Below, one piece after another: positions 14,367 to 22,321 of a stretch of 30,194 nucleotides of DNA; positions within the stretch are counted from its first letter, which is position 1, and each line of letters opens with the position of its first letter. The translations under genes were made by a program, and so were the position numbers. The stretch is from Thermoplasmata archaeon (GTDB taxonomy: Archaea; Thermoplasmatota; Thermoplasmata; Lutacidiplasmatales; UBA184), in assembly GCA_030043865.1 (NCBI GenBank), contig JASHWZ010000051.1:1-30194 (forward strand). The letters are read 5' to 3'. The notes under the pieces are model-generated. The model made no database searches and had not been told where the DNA came from. It was given only the letters and a program-made list of their open reading frames with translations.

Positions 14367-15674
14367 GTGAACGACGTCGCCGCCGTGGTGCTCGCGGTCG
14401 TCTTCGCGGCCGTCATCGGCCGGCAGTTGGCCGGACGTGGCCCGCCGCTCTGGACCGTGTTCGTCGCGGGCGGGCTGCTCACGGTGGCGGCCGGCGTCCT
14501 CACCCTCGCCGGCGCCGAAGAGGCCCTCGCGAGTGCGGCGCCGACGCTGGTCTTTCTTCTCTCGCTCTTCGTGTTTGCGTCCGCCCTCGAATCGGCCGGG
14601 GCGCTCGACCACCTGGCCCGCTGGCTGGTCGGCGTGGCCCGACGACCGGAAGACCTCGGGTTCTACCTGTTCGTCGGGATCGGACTCGTTTCGGCCGCGT
14701 TGATCAACGACGCGCTCGTCGTCATCGGGGTCCCGATCCTCATCGCAGCGGCCGCGCAGCTCCGAATCCCCCCGAAGCCCCTCCTCCTGGTCCTGGCCTT
14801 CGGCGTGACGGTGGGGAGCACGCTTACCCCGTTCGGCAACCCGCAGAACCTCCTGGTGGCGACCCAGAGTGGACTGCCGTTCCCGGTGGTGACCTTCTTG
14901 CGCTACCTGGCGGTGCCGACCGCGATCAACCTCCTGCTGGGGGGCTTGTTCCTCCGTTGGTCGTTCCGACGCTGGATGCCCGTGGCCGGTCCGGAGTACG
15001 ACCGAAGCCGCCAGGCGGCGCCCCCGTTTTGGCCGGCCGGACCGTGGGGCCCTCGGCTTCGGAGTCGCCCGGTGCTGGCCATCTTTCCGGCGACGATGGC
15101 CCTCTTGGTCGTGCTCGACATCGCCTCTGCGGGCACGCCGATCCGCTCGGTACCCGTGTGGGAGGTGGCGCTCGCGGGCGCGGCCCTGCTCGTCGTCGTC
15201 TCGCCTCACCGCGCGACGATGCTTCGGCGCACCAACTGGTCGATCCTCGCGCTGTTCGCGGGCCTCTTCGTGGTCGTTGCGGGGGCGTCGGCGGGCGGAG
15301 TGATCGCGGCGCTGGAGGCGTACCTACCGGTGGCCGGGCCGGGGCACCCGCTCGAAGCGATCGGGACGGTGGTCGCGAGCTCGCTCGCGGGGTCCCAGCT
15401 CGTGAGCAACGTCCCCTGGGTCGCCCTCCAGCTCCCATTGCTGCATGGGTTAGGGTATGGTGCGGGCACTCCCGAAGTGTGGATGGCGCTCGCGGCGGGG
15501 AGCACACTCGCGGGGAACGTGTCGCTCCTGGGTGCCGTCAGCAATCTCATCGTCGTCGACCGCGCGGCCGCGAAGGGCGTCCGGGTCCGGTTGGGCGAGT
15601 TCGTCCGATATGGGCTCCCGCTCGCCGCGATGACGACCGCCGTTCTGATCGCATGCCTCGCGGTCGGTCTCTGA
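14367..15674 (+). CDS. ArsB/NhaD/SLC13-type ion transporter
   Basis: This 435-aa integral membrane protein of the ion-transporter superfamily (ArsB, NhaD, CitM/SLC13 relatives) has two repeated halves. They contain the re-entrant signatures LVSAALINDALVVIGVPIL and, symmetrically, SLAGSQLVSNVPWVALQLPLL. Each half is followed by a Gly/Pro/Asn-rich loop: TVGSTLTPFGNPQNLLVA in the first and STLAGNVSLLGAVSNLIVV in the second. About 11 hydrophobic spans are visible. The two Asn-containing hairpins imply an intact transport core. The substrate (arsenite, Na+/H+ or an organic anion) cannot be told from sequence, and no arsenic genes are nearby. GTG 14367 is taken as start because the codons before it do not encode a membrane segment and the TATA-like element fits. 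Confidence 0.85.
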   Translation: MNDVAAVVLAVVFAAVIGRQLAGRGPPLWTVFVAGGLLTVAAGVLTLAGAEEALASAAPTLVFLLSLFVFASALESAGALDHLARWLVGVARRPEDLGFYLFVGIGLVSAALINDALVVIGVPILIAAAAQLRIPPKPLLLVLAFGVTVGSTLTPFGNPQNLLVATQSGLPFPVVTFLRYLAVPTAINLLLGGLFLRWSFRRWMPVAGPEYDRSRQAAPPFWPAGPWGPRLRSRPVLAIFPATMALLVVLDIASAGTPIRSVPVWEVALAGAALLVVVSPHRATMLRRTNWSILALFAGLFVVVAGASAGGVIAALEAYLPVAGPGHPLEAIGTVVASSLAGSQLVSNVPWVALQLPLLHGLGYGAGTPEVWMALAAGSTLAGNVSLLGAVSNLIVVDRAAAKGVRVRLGEFVRYGLPLAAMTTAVLIACLAVGL

Positions 15675-15680
15675 GGGGAA

Positions 15681-15688
15681 ACTTAACG
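15681..15688 (+). promoter_or_regulatory. TATA-like box of the short aminotransferase gene
   Basis: ACTTAACG is centred about 27 nt before GTG 15711, which fits leaderless transcription and fixes that start. Confidence 0.5.
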
Positions 15689-15710
15689 CGCCTCGGGGAG
15701 TGCCACGGGC

Positions 15711-16670
15711 GTGCGTTTCCCGCTGGCCGACTGGATCGACGCTCACGCCGATTGCCGGCATCACCTCGCCTCGAGCGGGATGCACGGAACCGTCCGCCAC
15801 CCCCTGCCCACGCGCGCGGAGGTTCGCGGGGCTTCGGAGGCGGAGCTCCGCCGGTCCCTCGCCGAACTCGTCGGCGTGGGACGGGATCGGCTCTTCCTCA
15901 CGCACGGAGCCACGGAAGCTGCGGCGCTGGTGGCGCACTTCGTGCGCGCCCGGAGCGCCTCGGGCGGCCGTCGGTGCCGGGTCGCCCTCCCCGAGTACCC
16001 TCCCCTCCGGGGGATCGCCCTCGCCGCCGGTTTTCGGCTGGTCCCGGGCAGAGGGACCGCCGACCTCGCGGTCGTCTCGCAGCCACGGAATCCCGTCGGC
16101 GACCTCTGGAGCGAGGACCGACTCTCCGCCTGGGCGGACGGCGCGCGTTCGATCCTCGTCGACGAGACGTTCCGAGAGTTCACGGACGCGCGTTCGGTCC
16201 AGCGGTTTGGCCTCCGCGGGCTCTGGTCGACCGGTACGTTCACGAAGGTCTACGGCGGAGACGACCTCCGCGTCGGCTTCGTCGTCGTGCCCGAACGGGA
16301 GCGAGCGGCGTTCGCTCGGTTCCACGGTCTCGTGACGGACGAGATCGCTCCGTACTCGATCGCCGGGGCGCTCGCGACCCTCGCGCGACGCGACCGCCTC
16401 CTCCGGACGGCGCGCGGGATCTTCGAGCGGAACCGGGAGTGCTGGCGACGTGCGACCCCGGCGGGTCCGGTGCTCCGCGCGCCGCTCGCCTTCGACGACC
16501 CGGTCCTTCCGGACGGGGACCGGTTCGCTCGGGCCTGCCTTCGGGCCTCCGTCCTCGTCTGCCCGGGTTCGTTCTTCGGGAAGCGGAGCGGGGTGCGGGT
16601 CTGCCTGACGCGCCCGACGTTTCCGACCGACCTCGCGGCGTACCTCCGGGTGCGTGAGCGCGCGGCGTAA
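15711..16670 (+). CDS. Short HisC-like PLP aminotransferase
   Basis: This 319-aa fold-type-I PLP enzyme is related to histidinol-phosphate aminotransferase and CobD-type threonine-phosphate decarboxylase. Visible features are the phosphate-cup THGATEA (64-70), QPRNPVGD with N127, the pyridine-contact D151 in LVDETF, the PLP lysine K179 in STGTFTKVYGG, R187 and the substrate carboxylate site GVRVCLTRP near the end. At position 154 Phe replaces the Tyr usual in the D-x-x-Y motif of class I enzymes, and the protein is about 40 residues shorter than typical HisC. Its substrate is therefore open: histidinol phosphate, an aromatic amino acid or another amine. It has its own leaderless promoter, 37 nt after the transporter stop. 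No histidine or cobalamin genes are adjacent. Confidence 0.82.
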   Translation: MRFPLADWIDAHADCRHHLASSGMHGTVRHPLPTRAEVRGASEAELRRSLAELVGVGRDRLFLTHGATEAAALVAHFVRARSASGGRRCRVALPEYPPLRGIALAAGFRLVPGRGTADLAVVSQPRNPVGDLWSEDRLSAWADGARSILVDETFREFTDARSVQRFGLRGLWSTGTFTKVYGGDDLRVGFVVVPERERAAFARFHGLVTDEIAPYSIAGALATLARRDRLLRTARGIFERNRECWRRATPAGPVLRAPLAFDDPVLPDGDRFARACLRASVLVCPGSFFGKRSGVRVCLTRPTFPTDLAAYLRVRERAA

Positions 16671-16680
16671 ACCGCTCGCG

Positions 16681-16971
16681 TCAGCGCGGCGGCGGGAAGT
16701 TGCCCGGGTCGACCGCGCCGCGCGGCAATAGGCCGAGCCGGCGTCGTGCCGCGGTCACAGGGAGGCTCGCGTCGACCCGATCGCTCGTCTCGGCCGCGGC
16801 CCGCTCGCGCAGGAACGTTTCGGCGAACCGGACCGCCCGACCGGGATTCGATTCGTGGACCAGGAGGAAGCCACGGGCCAACTCGGTCAGCACCGCACGG
16901 CCCGGCACGACCGAGGGCGTCGGCTCGGTCTCCTCCTCGGAGGGCGGCTCCCCGGTGCCCTCCGGATCCAT
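16681..16971 (-). CDS. Small acidic N-terminus protein of unknown function
   Basis: I do not recognise this 96-aa protein. It begins with an acidic, Pro/Glu-rich stretch of about 25 residues. A helical segment follows (VLTELARGFLLVHESNPGRAVRFAETFLRER, cited in two halves as residues about 30-45 and 46-60), then a basic tail with RRRLGLLPRG. There is no signal peptide, membrane span or cysteine. The frame is open upstream to 17115, but ATG 16971 is chosen because a clear TATA box, CTTTATGA, lies 30 nt upstream and would make a leaderless message. The gene is divergent from the class III aminotransferase, whose TATA box is about 50 nt further away. A small regulatory or scaffold protein is possible but unproven. 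Confidence 0.6.
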   Translation of the reverse strand: MDPEGTGEPPSEEETEPTPSVVPGRAVLTELARGFLLVHESNPGRAVRFAETFLRERAAAETSDRVDASLPVTAARRRLGLLPRGAVDPGNFPPPR

Positions 16972-16997
16972 CGGTGCGCCCGGACCCGAAGTCGCGT

Positions 16998-17004
16998 CAT
17001 AAAG
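16998..17004 (-). promoter_or_regulatory. TATA box of the 96-aa protein gene
   Basis: The minus strand reads CTTTATG, one of the best TATA matches in the window, about 30 nt before ATG 16971. Confidence 0.55.
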
Positions 17005-17049
17005 AGCAGTGTTCCAATGGCGTCGGCCGGGCCGCTCCGGGACGCAAGC

Positions 17050-17056
17050 CTTTACC
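17050..17056 (+). promoter_or_regulatory. TATA-like box of the aminotransferase-dehydrogenase operon
   Basis: CTTTACC lies about 35 nt before GTG 17088. The short leader contains GGGTGAT about 4-9 nt before the GTG, complementary to the 3' end of archaeal 16S rRNA, so this gene may use a Shine-Dalgarno site. Confidence 0.5.
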
Positions 17057-17087
17057 GCCCCGGCGCGCGTACGCCCTGGGTGATATC

Positions 17088-18476
17088 GTGAGCCAGAGCG
17101 CCCCTCCTCCTGCAACGCCCGGCGCGTCCGAACCGTCGGGGTCTCCCCATGGCGTCGTCCTGAAGACTGAGATCCCGGGTCCGAAGGCGAAGGCGCTGAT
17201 CGCCCGCGACCAGACGATCCTGATGACGACCACCAAGACCGCCCCGATAGTGGCCGAGTCGGGGGAAGGGGTCTGGATCACCGACGTCGACGGGAACCGG
17301 CTGCTCGACTTCTCCTCCGGCGTGGCGGTGAACAACGTCGGCTACGCCCACCCCGAGGTCGTGCGCGCGGTCCGCGACCAGGTCGGCCGGCTGAGCCACT
17401 TCGCGGGGACCGACTACTACTACGAGAACCAGGTGCGGCTCGCCGAACGGATCGCGAAGTTCGTCCCCGGGGACTTCGCGAAGAAGATCTTCTTCACCAA
17501 CAGCGGCACCGAGAGCGCGGAGGCGGCGCTCAAGATCGCCCGCTGGCAACGCCAGCGTCCGATCGTCATCGGGCTCCTCGGGGCGTTCCATGGGCGCACG
17601 ATGGGCGCCCTCTCGCTGACCACCTCGAAGCCCGTGCAGCGCGCGCGGTACGCGCCGTACGTGACGGGGGGCCACCACATCCCCGCGCCGAACTGCTACC
17701 GGTGCCCGTACAAGCTCGAGTACCCGAGCTGCGACCTGTACTGCGCGAAGATCCTGAAGGAGCTGTACTTCCAGACGTCGATCCCCCCCGACGATGTCGC
17801 GGCGATGATCGTCGAGCCGGTGATGGGGGAGGGGGGCTACATCGTCCCGCCGAAGGGGTGGCACCCGACCGTCAAGTCGATCCTGGACGAACACGGCATC
17901 CTGTTCATCGACGACGAGGTCCAGGCGGGGATCGGGCGGACGGGTCGGTGGTTCGCGATCGAGCACCACGGGATTGTCCCCGACCTCGTCACGATGGCGA
18001 AGGCGATCGGCGGAGGGATCCCGATGGGCGCGGTCGCGCTGCGCGCCGACCTCGACTTTCCGGTCCAAGGGGCACACTCGAACACGTTCGGCGGGAACCT
18101 GGTCGCGTCGGCGGCCGCCCTCGCGACCCTCGACGTCATCGAAAAGGAGCACCTCCTCGACAACGCGCGCGTGCAGGGGACGTACCTCCTCGGCCGGCTG
18201 CGCGAGCTCCAGGCGCGGCACGACGAGATCGGGGACGTCCGGGGGCTGGGGCTGATGACGGCCACGGAGTTCGTGCGAGACCGGCGGACGAAGGAGCCGG
18301 CCGTGAAGTTCCGCGACCACGTGCTGGAGGAGTCGTACCGTCGGGGCCTGATCCTCCTGCCGTGCGGACGTTCGACCCTGCGCTACATCCCGCCGCTCGT
18401 CGTCCAGCGGGCCGAGATCGACGAGGCGATCGAGATCCTCGACGCGGCGATCTCCGCCGCCCGCGCGCGGGAATGA
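17088..18476 (+). CDS. Class III (4-aminobutyrate/ornithine-type) aminotransferase
   Basis: This 462-aa PLP-dependent omega-aminotransferase belongs to the archaeal branch that includes Pyrococcus ornithine aminotransferase and amino-acid racemase relatives. Key features: FFTNSGTESAEAALKIAR (phosphate binding), AFHGRTMGALSLT, IVEPVMGEGGYIVPP, IDDEVQAGIGRTG (D276), the PLP lysine K305 in MAKAIGGG, and SNTFGGN. A Cys cluster, C203/C206/C215/C219 (NCYRCPYKLEY, then SCDLYC), could bind a metal. GTG 17088 is chosen because TATA and Shine-Dalgarno elements precede it; the frame upstream reads through the promoter. Ornithine or 4-aminobutyrate are plausible donors, and ornithine would connect to the arginine genes, but this is inference. 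The stop overlaps the following dehydrogenase start (ATGA). Confidence 0.9.
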   Translation: MSQSAPPPATPGASEPSGSPHGVVLKTEIPGPKAKALIARDQTILMTTTKTAPIVAESGEGVWITDVDGNRLLDFSSGVAVNNVGYAHPEVVRAVRDQVGRLSHFAGTDYYYENQVRLAERIAKFVPGDFAKKIFFTNSGTESAEAALKIARWQRQRPIVIGLLGAFHGRTMGALSLTTSKPVQRARYAPYVTGGHHIPAPNCYRCPYKLEYPSCDLYCAKILKELYFQTSIPPDDVAAMIVEPVMGEGGYIVPPKGWHPTVKSILDEHGILFIDDEVQAGIGRTGRWFAIEHHGIVPDLVTMAKAIGGGIPMGAVALRADLDFPVQGAHSNTFGGNLVASAAALATLDVIEKEHLLDNARVQGTYLLGRLRELQARHDEIGDVRGLGLMTATEFVRDRRTKEPAVKFRDHVLEESYRRGLILLPCGRSTLRYIPPLVVQRAEIDEAIEILDAAISAARARE

Positions 18477-19510
18477 AGTTCGCCCGGCTGGGGAACGCCG
18501 GCGCGCTCGAGCTCGCCGAGCGGGAGCCGCCGACCGCGGGCGCCGGCGAGGTCGTCGTGACCCTCGCGGCGTGCGGCATCTGCGGGACCGACCTCGAAAA
18601 GGTCCGGGGCCACTACCGAACGGCCGGGATCCTCGGCCACGAGCCGGTCGGCCGCGTCACGGAGGTCGGGCGAGGGGTCGACGGGCTCCGGGAAGGGGAC
18701 CGGGTCTTCGCGCACCATCACGTCGCCTGCGGGACCTGCGAGGTCTGCCGCCGGGGAGACCCGACGTTCTGCCCGACGTTCTCGCGGACCAACCTCGACC
18801 CCGGCGGGTTCGCCGAGCGGTTCCGGGTCCCCGAGGAGAACGTGCGCCGCGGGGCCGTCCTTCACCTCGACGACCGTGTCAGCTGGGACGTCGGTGCCCT
18901 CCTCGAGCCCGCCGGCTGCGCGCTCACGGGTCTGCGCCGCATCGGGCGGTCCCCGCCCGAGACGGTCTGGGTCCTCGGCCTCGGTCCGGTCGGCCTGCTC
19001 TACGCGCGGATCGCGAAAGCGCTCGGCGCGAAATGGGTCGGTGGCAGCGAGGTCTCTCCGCTACGGAGGGCGACGGCCGAGCGGGGAGGGATCGACGCCA
19101 CCGCCGACCCTCGCGAGGCGGGCGCGGTGCGCGCCGCCGTCGACCGGGCGACCGGCGGAGGGGGCGTCGACCTCGCGGTCGTAGCCGCGGCGCCTCCGGC
19201 GGTCGTACGGGAGGCGACCGGCCTCGTCCGTCGCGGCGGGACGGTGAACCTGTTCGGACTGCCCGAGGCGGGCAGCCGCCTCGACGCGGACCTTCAGGAC
19301 CTCTACCTGCGGGGCGTGCGCCTCATCCCGTCCTACGCGACGACCGACGTCGAGATCGCCGAGGTGCACCGGCTCGTGGTCGAGGGACGTCTCTCCCTCG
19401 CCGACCTCGTGACCGACCGCTTCCCTCTCGCGCGCGTCGAAGAGGCGTTCCGCCGCGCCGCGAGTCCGAGCGACGCGGTGAAGGTCGTCGTCACGGGCGC
19501 CGCCGCGTGA
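18473..19510 (+). CDS. Zn-dependent medium-chain dehydrogenase
   Basis: This 345-aa MDR-family dehydrogenase of the sorbitol/threonine/glucose-dehydrogenase type has catalytic zinc ligands C37, H56, E57 (GHEP) and E145 (LLEPAGC). Its structural zinc lobe is C86/C89/C92/C100 and the Rossmann motif is GLGPVG (169-174). After the second strand the sequence reads GGSEVS, and an acidic residue there usually goes with NAD. The ATG overlaps the aminotransferase stop by 4 nt, so the two are translationally coupled. The pair may deaminate an amino acid and then reduce or oxidise the resulting carbonyl. The real substrate cannot be read from sequence. It differs clearly from the dehydrogenase at 7009-8064, which belongs to another MDR subfamily. 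It ends 2 nt before the convergent nucleotidyltransferase. Confidence 0.88.
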   Translation: MKFARLGNAGALELAEREPPTAGAGEVVVTLAACGICGTDLEKVRGHYRTAGILGHEPVGRVTEVGRGVDGLREGDRVFAHHHVACGTCEVCRRGDPTFCPTFSRTNLDPGGFAERFRVPEENVRRGAVLHLDDRVSWDVGALLEPAGCALTGLRRIGRSPPETVWVLGLGPVGLLYARIAKALGAKWVGGSEVSPLRRATAERGGIDATADPREAGAVRAAVDRATGGGGVDLAVVAAAPPAVVREATGLVRRGGTVNLFGLPEAGSRLDADLQDLYLRGVRLIPSYATTDVEIAEVHRLVVEGRLSLADLVTDRFPLARVEEAFRRAASPSDAVKVVVTGAAA

Positions 19511-19511
19511 G

Positions 19512-20486
19512 CTACGCTTCCGCGCCCTCGCCCAACACCTGACCCACGACCTCGTGCCCGGCGTGCACGCGCGCCCGCGGCCCGAGCACGCACCGCGCGA
19601 CCCGGGCGTCGCGCTCGATCACGGCCCCGTCCATGACGATCGAGTTCTCGACCCGCGCGCCGGGTTCGACCGTGGAGTGGTCCCCGAGCGTGACGTACGG
19701 GCCGAACGTCGCGTCCCGTACGGAGACCGCGCCCATCGTCGCCACCGGGCCCGACCCGCGCGCGCCGGTCGGCACCCCGCCGGGGCCGCCGCGGTGGTCG
19801 TCGAACAGAAGCTCTTGGGCCCGCAGGATCCGCTCCGGCGTCCCCGCGTCTTCCCAGTACCGCGAGAGCCGAAAGCCGTAGACGCCCTTCGGAAGGAGAC
19901 CCGGGACGATCTCCCGCTCGAAGCTCACGGCCCGTCCCGGCGGGATCGGGTCGAGGGCCGCCCGGCCCCAGACGGCCACGCCGGCGTTGATCCACCGGGA
20001 CGGGGCGTCCTTCGGTTCGGGCTTTTCCACGAACGCGGTGATCCGGTCGCGCGGCCCGAGCGCGGCGACGCCGTACGGCCGCGGGTCGTCGACCTCGTAG
20101 AGCGCCATCGTGCCGATCCCGCCGTTCGCGGCGTGCGCGGCCCGCATCCCGGTCAGGTCGACGGCGGCGAGCACGTCGGAGTTGAGAAGGAAGAACGGGT
20201 CCGAGATGCCCGCGGAGGCGTTCTTCATGCCCCCGCCCGTCCCGAGCGGCTCCGCCTCGGGGACGGTGCGGACCGGCCAGCGGGGCGGGTGCGCGCGCAC
20301 GTACGCGTCGATCAGCTCCGCCTTGTAGCCGGTGGCGAGGACGACCTCCTCCACGTCGGGAGGGAGCAGGTCGAGGACGTGGTAGAGCATCGGCTTCCCC
20401 GCGACCGGGATCAGTTGCTTCGGCACCGCGTACGTCACGGGGCGTAGTCGCGTCCCGAACCCGCCGACCAACACGATCGCCTTCAT
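19512..20486 (-). CDS. Sugar-phosphate nucleotidyltransferase with beta-helix tail
   Basis: This 324-aa enzyme activates a sugar 1-phosphate with an NTP to give an NDP-sugar for glycan or surface-polymer synthesis. The N-terminal catalytic domain has the signature VGGFGTRLRPVTYAVPKQL (residues 7-25). Further along are GTGGGMKNA, FFLLNSDVL, the sugar-binding FVEKPE and WINAGVAVW. The C-terminal ~80 residues form a hexapeptide-type left-handed beta-helix (FGPYVTLGDHSTVEPGARV, NSIVMDGAVIERDARV). This layout fits mannose-1-phosphate guanylyltransferase or glucose-1-phosphate thymidylyl/uridylyltransferase; the exact sugar is undecided. ATG 20486 is selected over the in-frame upstream start at 20522 because GGATAACC lies about 30 nt before it, implying leaderless transcription. 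No other glycan genes are next to it. Confidence 0.9.
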   Translation of the reverse strand: MKAIVLVGGFGTRLRPVTYAVPKQLIPVAGKPMLYHVLDLLPPDVEEVVLATGYKAELIDAYVRAHPPRWPVRTVPEAEPLGTGGGMKNASAGISDPFFLLNSDVLAAVDLTGMRAAHAANGGIGTMALYEVDDPRPYGVAALGPRDRITAFVEKPEPKDAPSRWINAGVAVWGRAALDPIPPGRAVSFEREIVPGLLPKGVYGFRLSRYWEDAGTPERILRAQELLFDDHRGGPGGVPTGARGSGPVATMGAVSVRDATFGPYVTLGDHSTVEPGARVENSIVMDGAVIERDARVARCVLGPRARVHAGHEVVGQVLGEGAEA

Positions 20487-20510
20487 CGCGTCGGCGGGGC
20501 GACCGGCTCC

Positions 20511-20520
20511 GGGGTTATCC
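20511..20520 (-). promoter_or_regulatory. TATA-like box of the nucleotidyltransferase gene
   Basis: The minus strand reads GGATAACCCC, centred about 30 nt before ATG 20486; it decides that start. Confidence 0.42.
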
Positions 20521-20552
20521 ACCTTGCCGCGCCCCGGCGGCGGCGCCCGCCG

Positions 20553-21764
20553 CTAGATGAGGCTCGGTGGCTCGCCGCGCTCCACCGAATGCGCGTAGTC
20601 CCGTTGGACGATCTGCTTGAGGAGGGCGGCGGGGCTCCCCCAGATCGGCACCTTCCGCACCGCGCCGGCCGCCTGGCCGAGCCCGAGAGCGACGACCACC
20701 CCCCGCTCGCGGTATTCGAACGGGGCGAGCGGCGTGCCGTTCCACCGCGCGACGAGGTTGCGCGCGGCGACCCGCGCCTCCGCGAGCGCCGCCTGGGCGG
20801 TCGACGGGACCGGCCCCCCGGTCCGGGGGTCCCGCACCTCGGCCGCGTCGCCGACGACGAACGCTCCCGGGTGGCCGGGGATCTCGAGCGTCGGCTCGAC
20901 CGCGACGCGGCCGGCCCTCCCATGAAGGACCGGCAGGGTCCGCACGGGCGGTGGCGCCTCGAGCCCCGCGCACCAGACCGCGGCCGCGCAGGCGAGCACG
21001 GTCCCATCTTCCAGCGTGACCCGGCCGGGGTCGACGCGCGCGACGTTCCATCCGGCGACGATCACGACCCCGGCCCGGATCAGGGCCCGGCGCGCCCGCT
21101 CGACGAGGGCGCTCGGGAAACCGGCGAGGAACGGCAGCGCGCCGGTCACGAGCACGACCTCGGGCGACCGGGCGCGAGGATCGGCGATCGCCCGCCAGTC
21201 CGTGGTCGCGATCTCGGCCGCCAGCTCGGTGCCCGTCGACCCCCCACCGACGACCACGACCCGCGGTCGCCGCTCGCCGGGCAGCGTCGCGGACGCGCGC
21301 TCCACCTCGAGGATCTCGGCGGCGAGCTTCTTCGCTCCCGAGAGCCGGTAGACCTGGTGCGTGTTCGCCGCGGCCCCGGGGACCCCGTAGTAGGCCGCGA
21401 CGTTGCCGAGTCCGATCACGAGGGCACGGAACCGCACCGAACCGTGGTCGAGCGTCACCGTCCGGTGCTCGAGGTCGACCTGTTCGACGGATCCCTGGCG
21501 GAACTCGACCGACGAACCCTCGAGCGACTCCGCGAGCGGCACGACCCACGGCTCGGTGTCCGCGCCCGTGGCGGCCAGCTTCCCGACCTCGTAGAGCTGG
21601 GTCCGGAGCACGTGCACGGGGTTCCGGTCGACCAAGAGCACCGGCACCTTCCCGCGAGAACGCCGACGGATCCCCTGGGCGACCGCGAGCCCCGCGTACC
21701 CGGCGCCGAGCACGACAGCGGGCGCTTCGGGCGGTAGAGGCTCGGGGTCCGGCGCCGCGCTCAC
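20553..21764 (-). CDS. NDH-2-like FAD/NAD(P)H oxidoreductase
   Basis: This flavoprotein of about 403 aa belongs to the pyridine-nucleotide-disulfide family and resembles type II NADH:quinone oxidoreductase. Motifs in order: FAD-binding VVLGAGYAGLAVA (18-30), LVIGLG, the NAD(P)H Rossmann motif VVVVGGGSTGTELAAEI (169-185), the WCAGLEAPP region, the second FAD motif GAFVVGDAAEV, and a C-terminal LLKQIVQRDYAHSVERG that may be the membrane-anchoring amphipathic helix. There is no redox-active CxxC pair, which argues against a disulfide reductase. A type II enzyme would feed electrons from NADH to quinone without pumping protons. GTG 21764 is chosen because a TATA box, CTCTATG, lies about 26 nt upstream; GTG 21773 is an alternative. 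Divergent from the UspA gene. Confidence 0.87.
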   Translation of the reverse strand: MSAAPDPEPLPPEAPAVVLGAGYAGLAVAQGIRRRSRGKVPVLLVDRNPVHVLRTQLYEVGKLAATGADTEPWVVPLAESLEGSSVEFRQGSVEQVDLEHRTVTLDHGSVRFRALVIGLGNVAAYYGVPGAAANTHQVYRLSGAKKLAAEILEVERASATLPGERRPRVVVVGGGSTGTELAAEIATTDWRAIADPRARSPEVVLVTGALPFLAGFPSALVERARRALIRAGVVIVAGWNVARVDPGRVTLEDGTVLACAAAVWCAGLEAPPPVRTLPVLHGRAGRVAVEPTLEIPGHPGAFVVGDAAEVRDPRTGGPVPSTAQAALAEARVAARNLVARWNGTPLAPFEYRERGVVVALGLGQAAGAVRKVPIWGSPAALLKQIVQRDYAHSVERGEPPSLI

Positions 21765-21787
21765 GCTGGGCACTCCACCGGAGGCGC

Positions 21788-21794
21788 CATAGAG
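21788..21794 (-). promoter_or_regulatory. TATA-like box of the NDH-2-like gene
   Basis: The minus strand reads CTCTATG about 26 nt before GTG 21764. It is back-to-back with the UspA promoter some 45 nt away. Confidence 0.45.
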
Positions 21795-21832
21795 TTGGCG
21801 GCTCGGCCGGTCCGGGCGCGAGGCCGGCAACC

Positions 21833-21840
21833 CCTATCAG
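21833..21840 (+). promoter_or_regulatory. TATA-like box of the UspA gene
   Basis: CCCTATCA is centred about 26 nt before ATG 21863, which fits a leaderless message. Confidence 0.45.
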
Positions 21841-21862
21841 CGCGCCCTCGCTCGCCCGGGGC

Positions 21863-22321
21863 ATGACGCCGCGGTCGATCGTGGTCGCCTTCGACGGTAC
21901 TCCCGAATCCCGGCACGCGCTCGACGAGGCGGCGGACCTCGCGCGGCTCGCGGGGGCCCGCCTCGCTCTGGTCGGCGTGGTCGCGCTCGTCTCGCGCGGC
22001 TTCGGGGTATCGATGCCGACGCAGGAGGGAGAGGATCGGGCGCGGGAGGAGACCCGCACGTCGCTCGAGACCGAGCGGGCCCGGCTCGCGAAGGCGGGGC
22101 TCGCGCAGGTCGAGACGCACCTCCTCGAAGGCGACCCGGTCGCCGCGGTCGTCGGGTTCGTCGAGCAACGGTCGGTCGACCTCGTCGTGGTCGGATCGCG
22201 CGGGCTGGACGCGCTCGGCCGGTACTTCCTCGGCAGCGTCTCCGATGGGATTCTTCACTACGCCGGCTGCTCGGTCCTGGTCGTCAAGCCGCCCCGCTCC
22301 TCGGGAAAGGGTCGCCGGTAG
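21863..22321 (+). CDS. Universal stress protein (UspA family)
   Basis: This single-domain, 152-aa universal stress protein has the Usp alpha/beta fold: SIVVAFDGTPESRHALDEAADLA, then LALVGVV, a variable linker, VETHLLEGDPVAAVVGFVEQ, and DLVVVGSRGLDALGRYFLGS, which contains the ATP-binding pattern G-x2-G-x9-G-S (G111, G114, G124, S125). ATP binding is therefore expected. These proteins accumulate under starvation, redox or other stress; the partner here is unknown. It is divergent from the NDH-2-like gene, so a shared response to respiratory state is possible. The last 64 nt overlap the 3' end of the convergent DUF998 gene, and the tail KPPRSSGKGRR is basic. Confidence 0.93.
   Translation: MTPRSIVVAFDGTPESRHALDEAADLARLAGARLALVGVVALVSRGFGVSMPTQEGEDRAREETRTSLETERARLAKAGLAQVETHLLEGDPVAAVVGFVEQRSVDLVVVGSRGLDALGRYFLGSVSDGILHYAGCSVLVVKPPRSSGKGRR

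Noticed and set aside
16746..17087. Upstream extension of the class III aminotransferase frame
   Set aside because: The extension is Arg/Pro-rich, runs antisense through the 96-aa gene and across the TATA box at 17050; GTG 17088 with TATA and Shine-Dalgarno elements is a better start.
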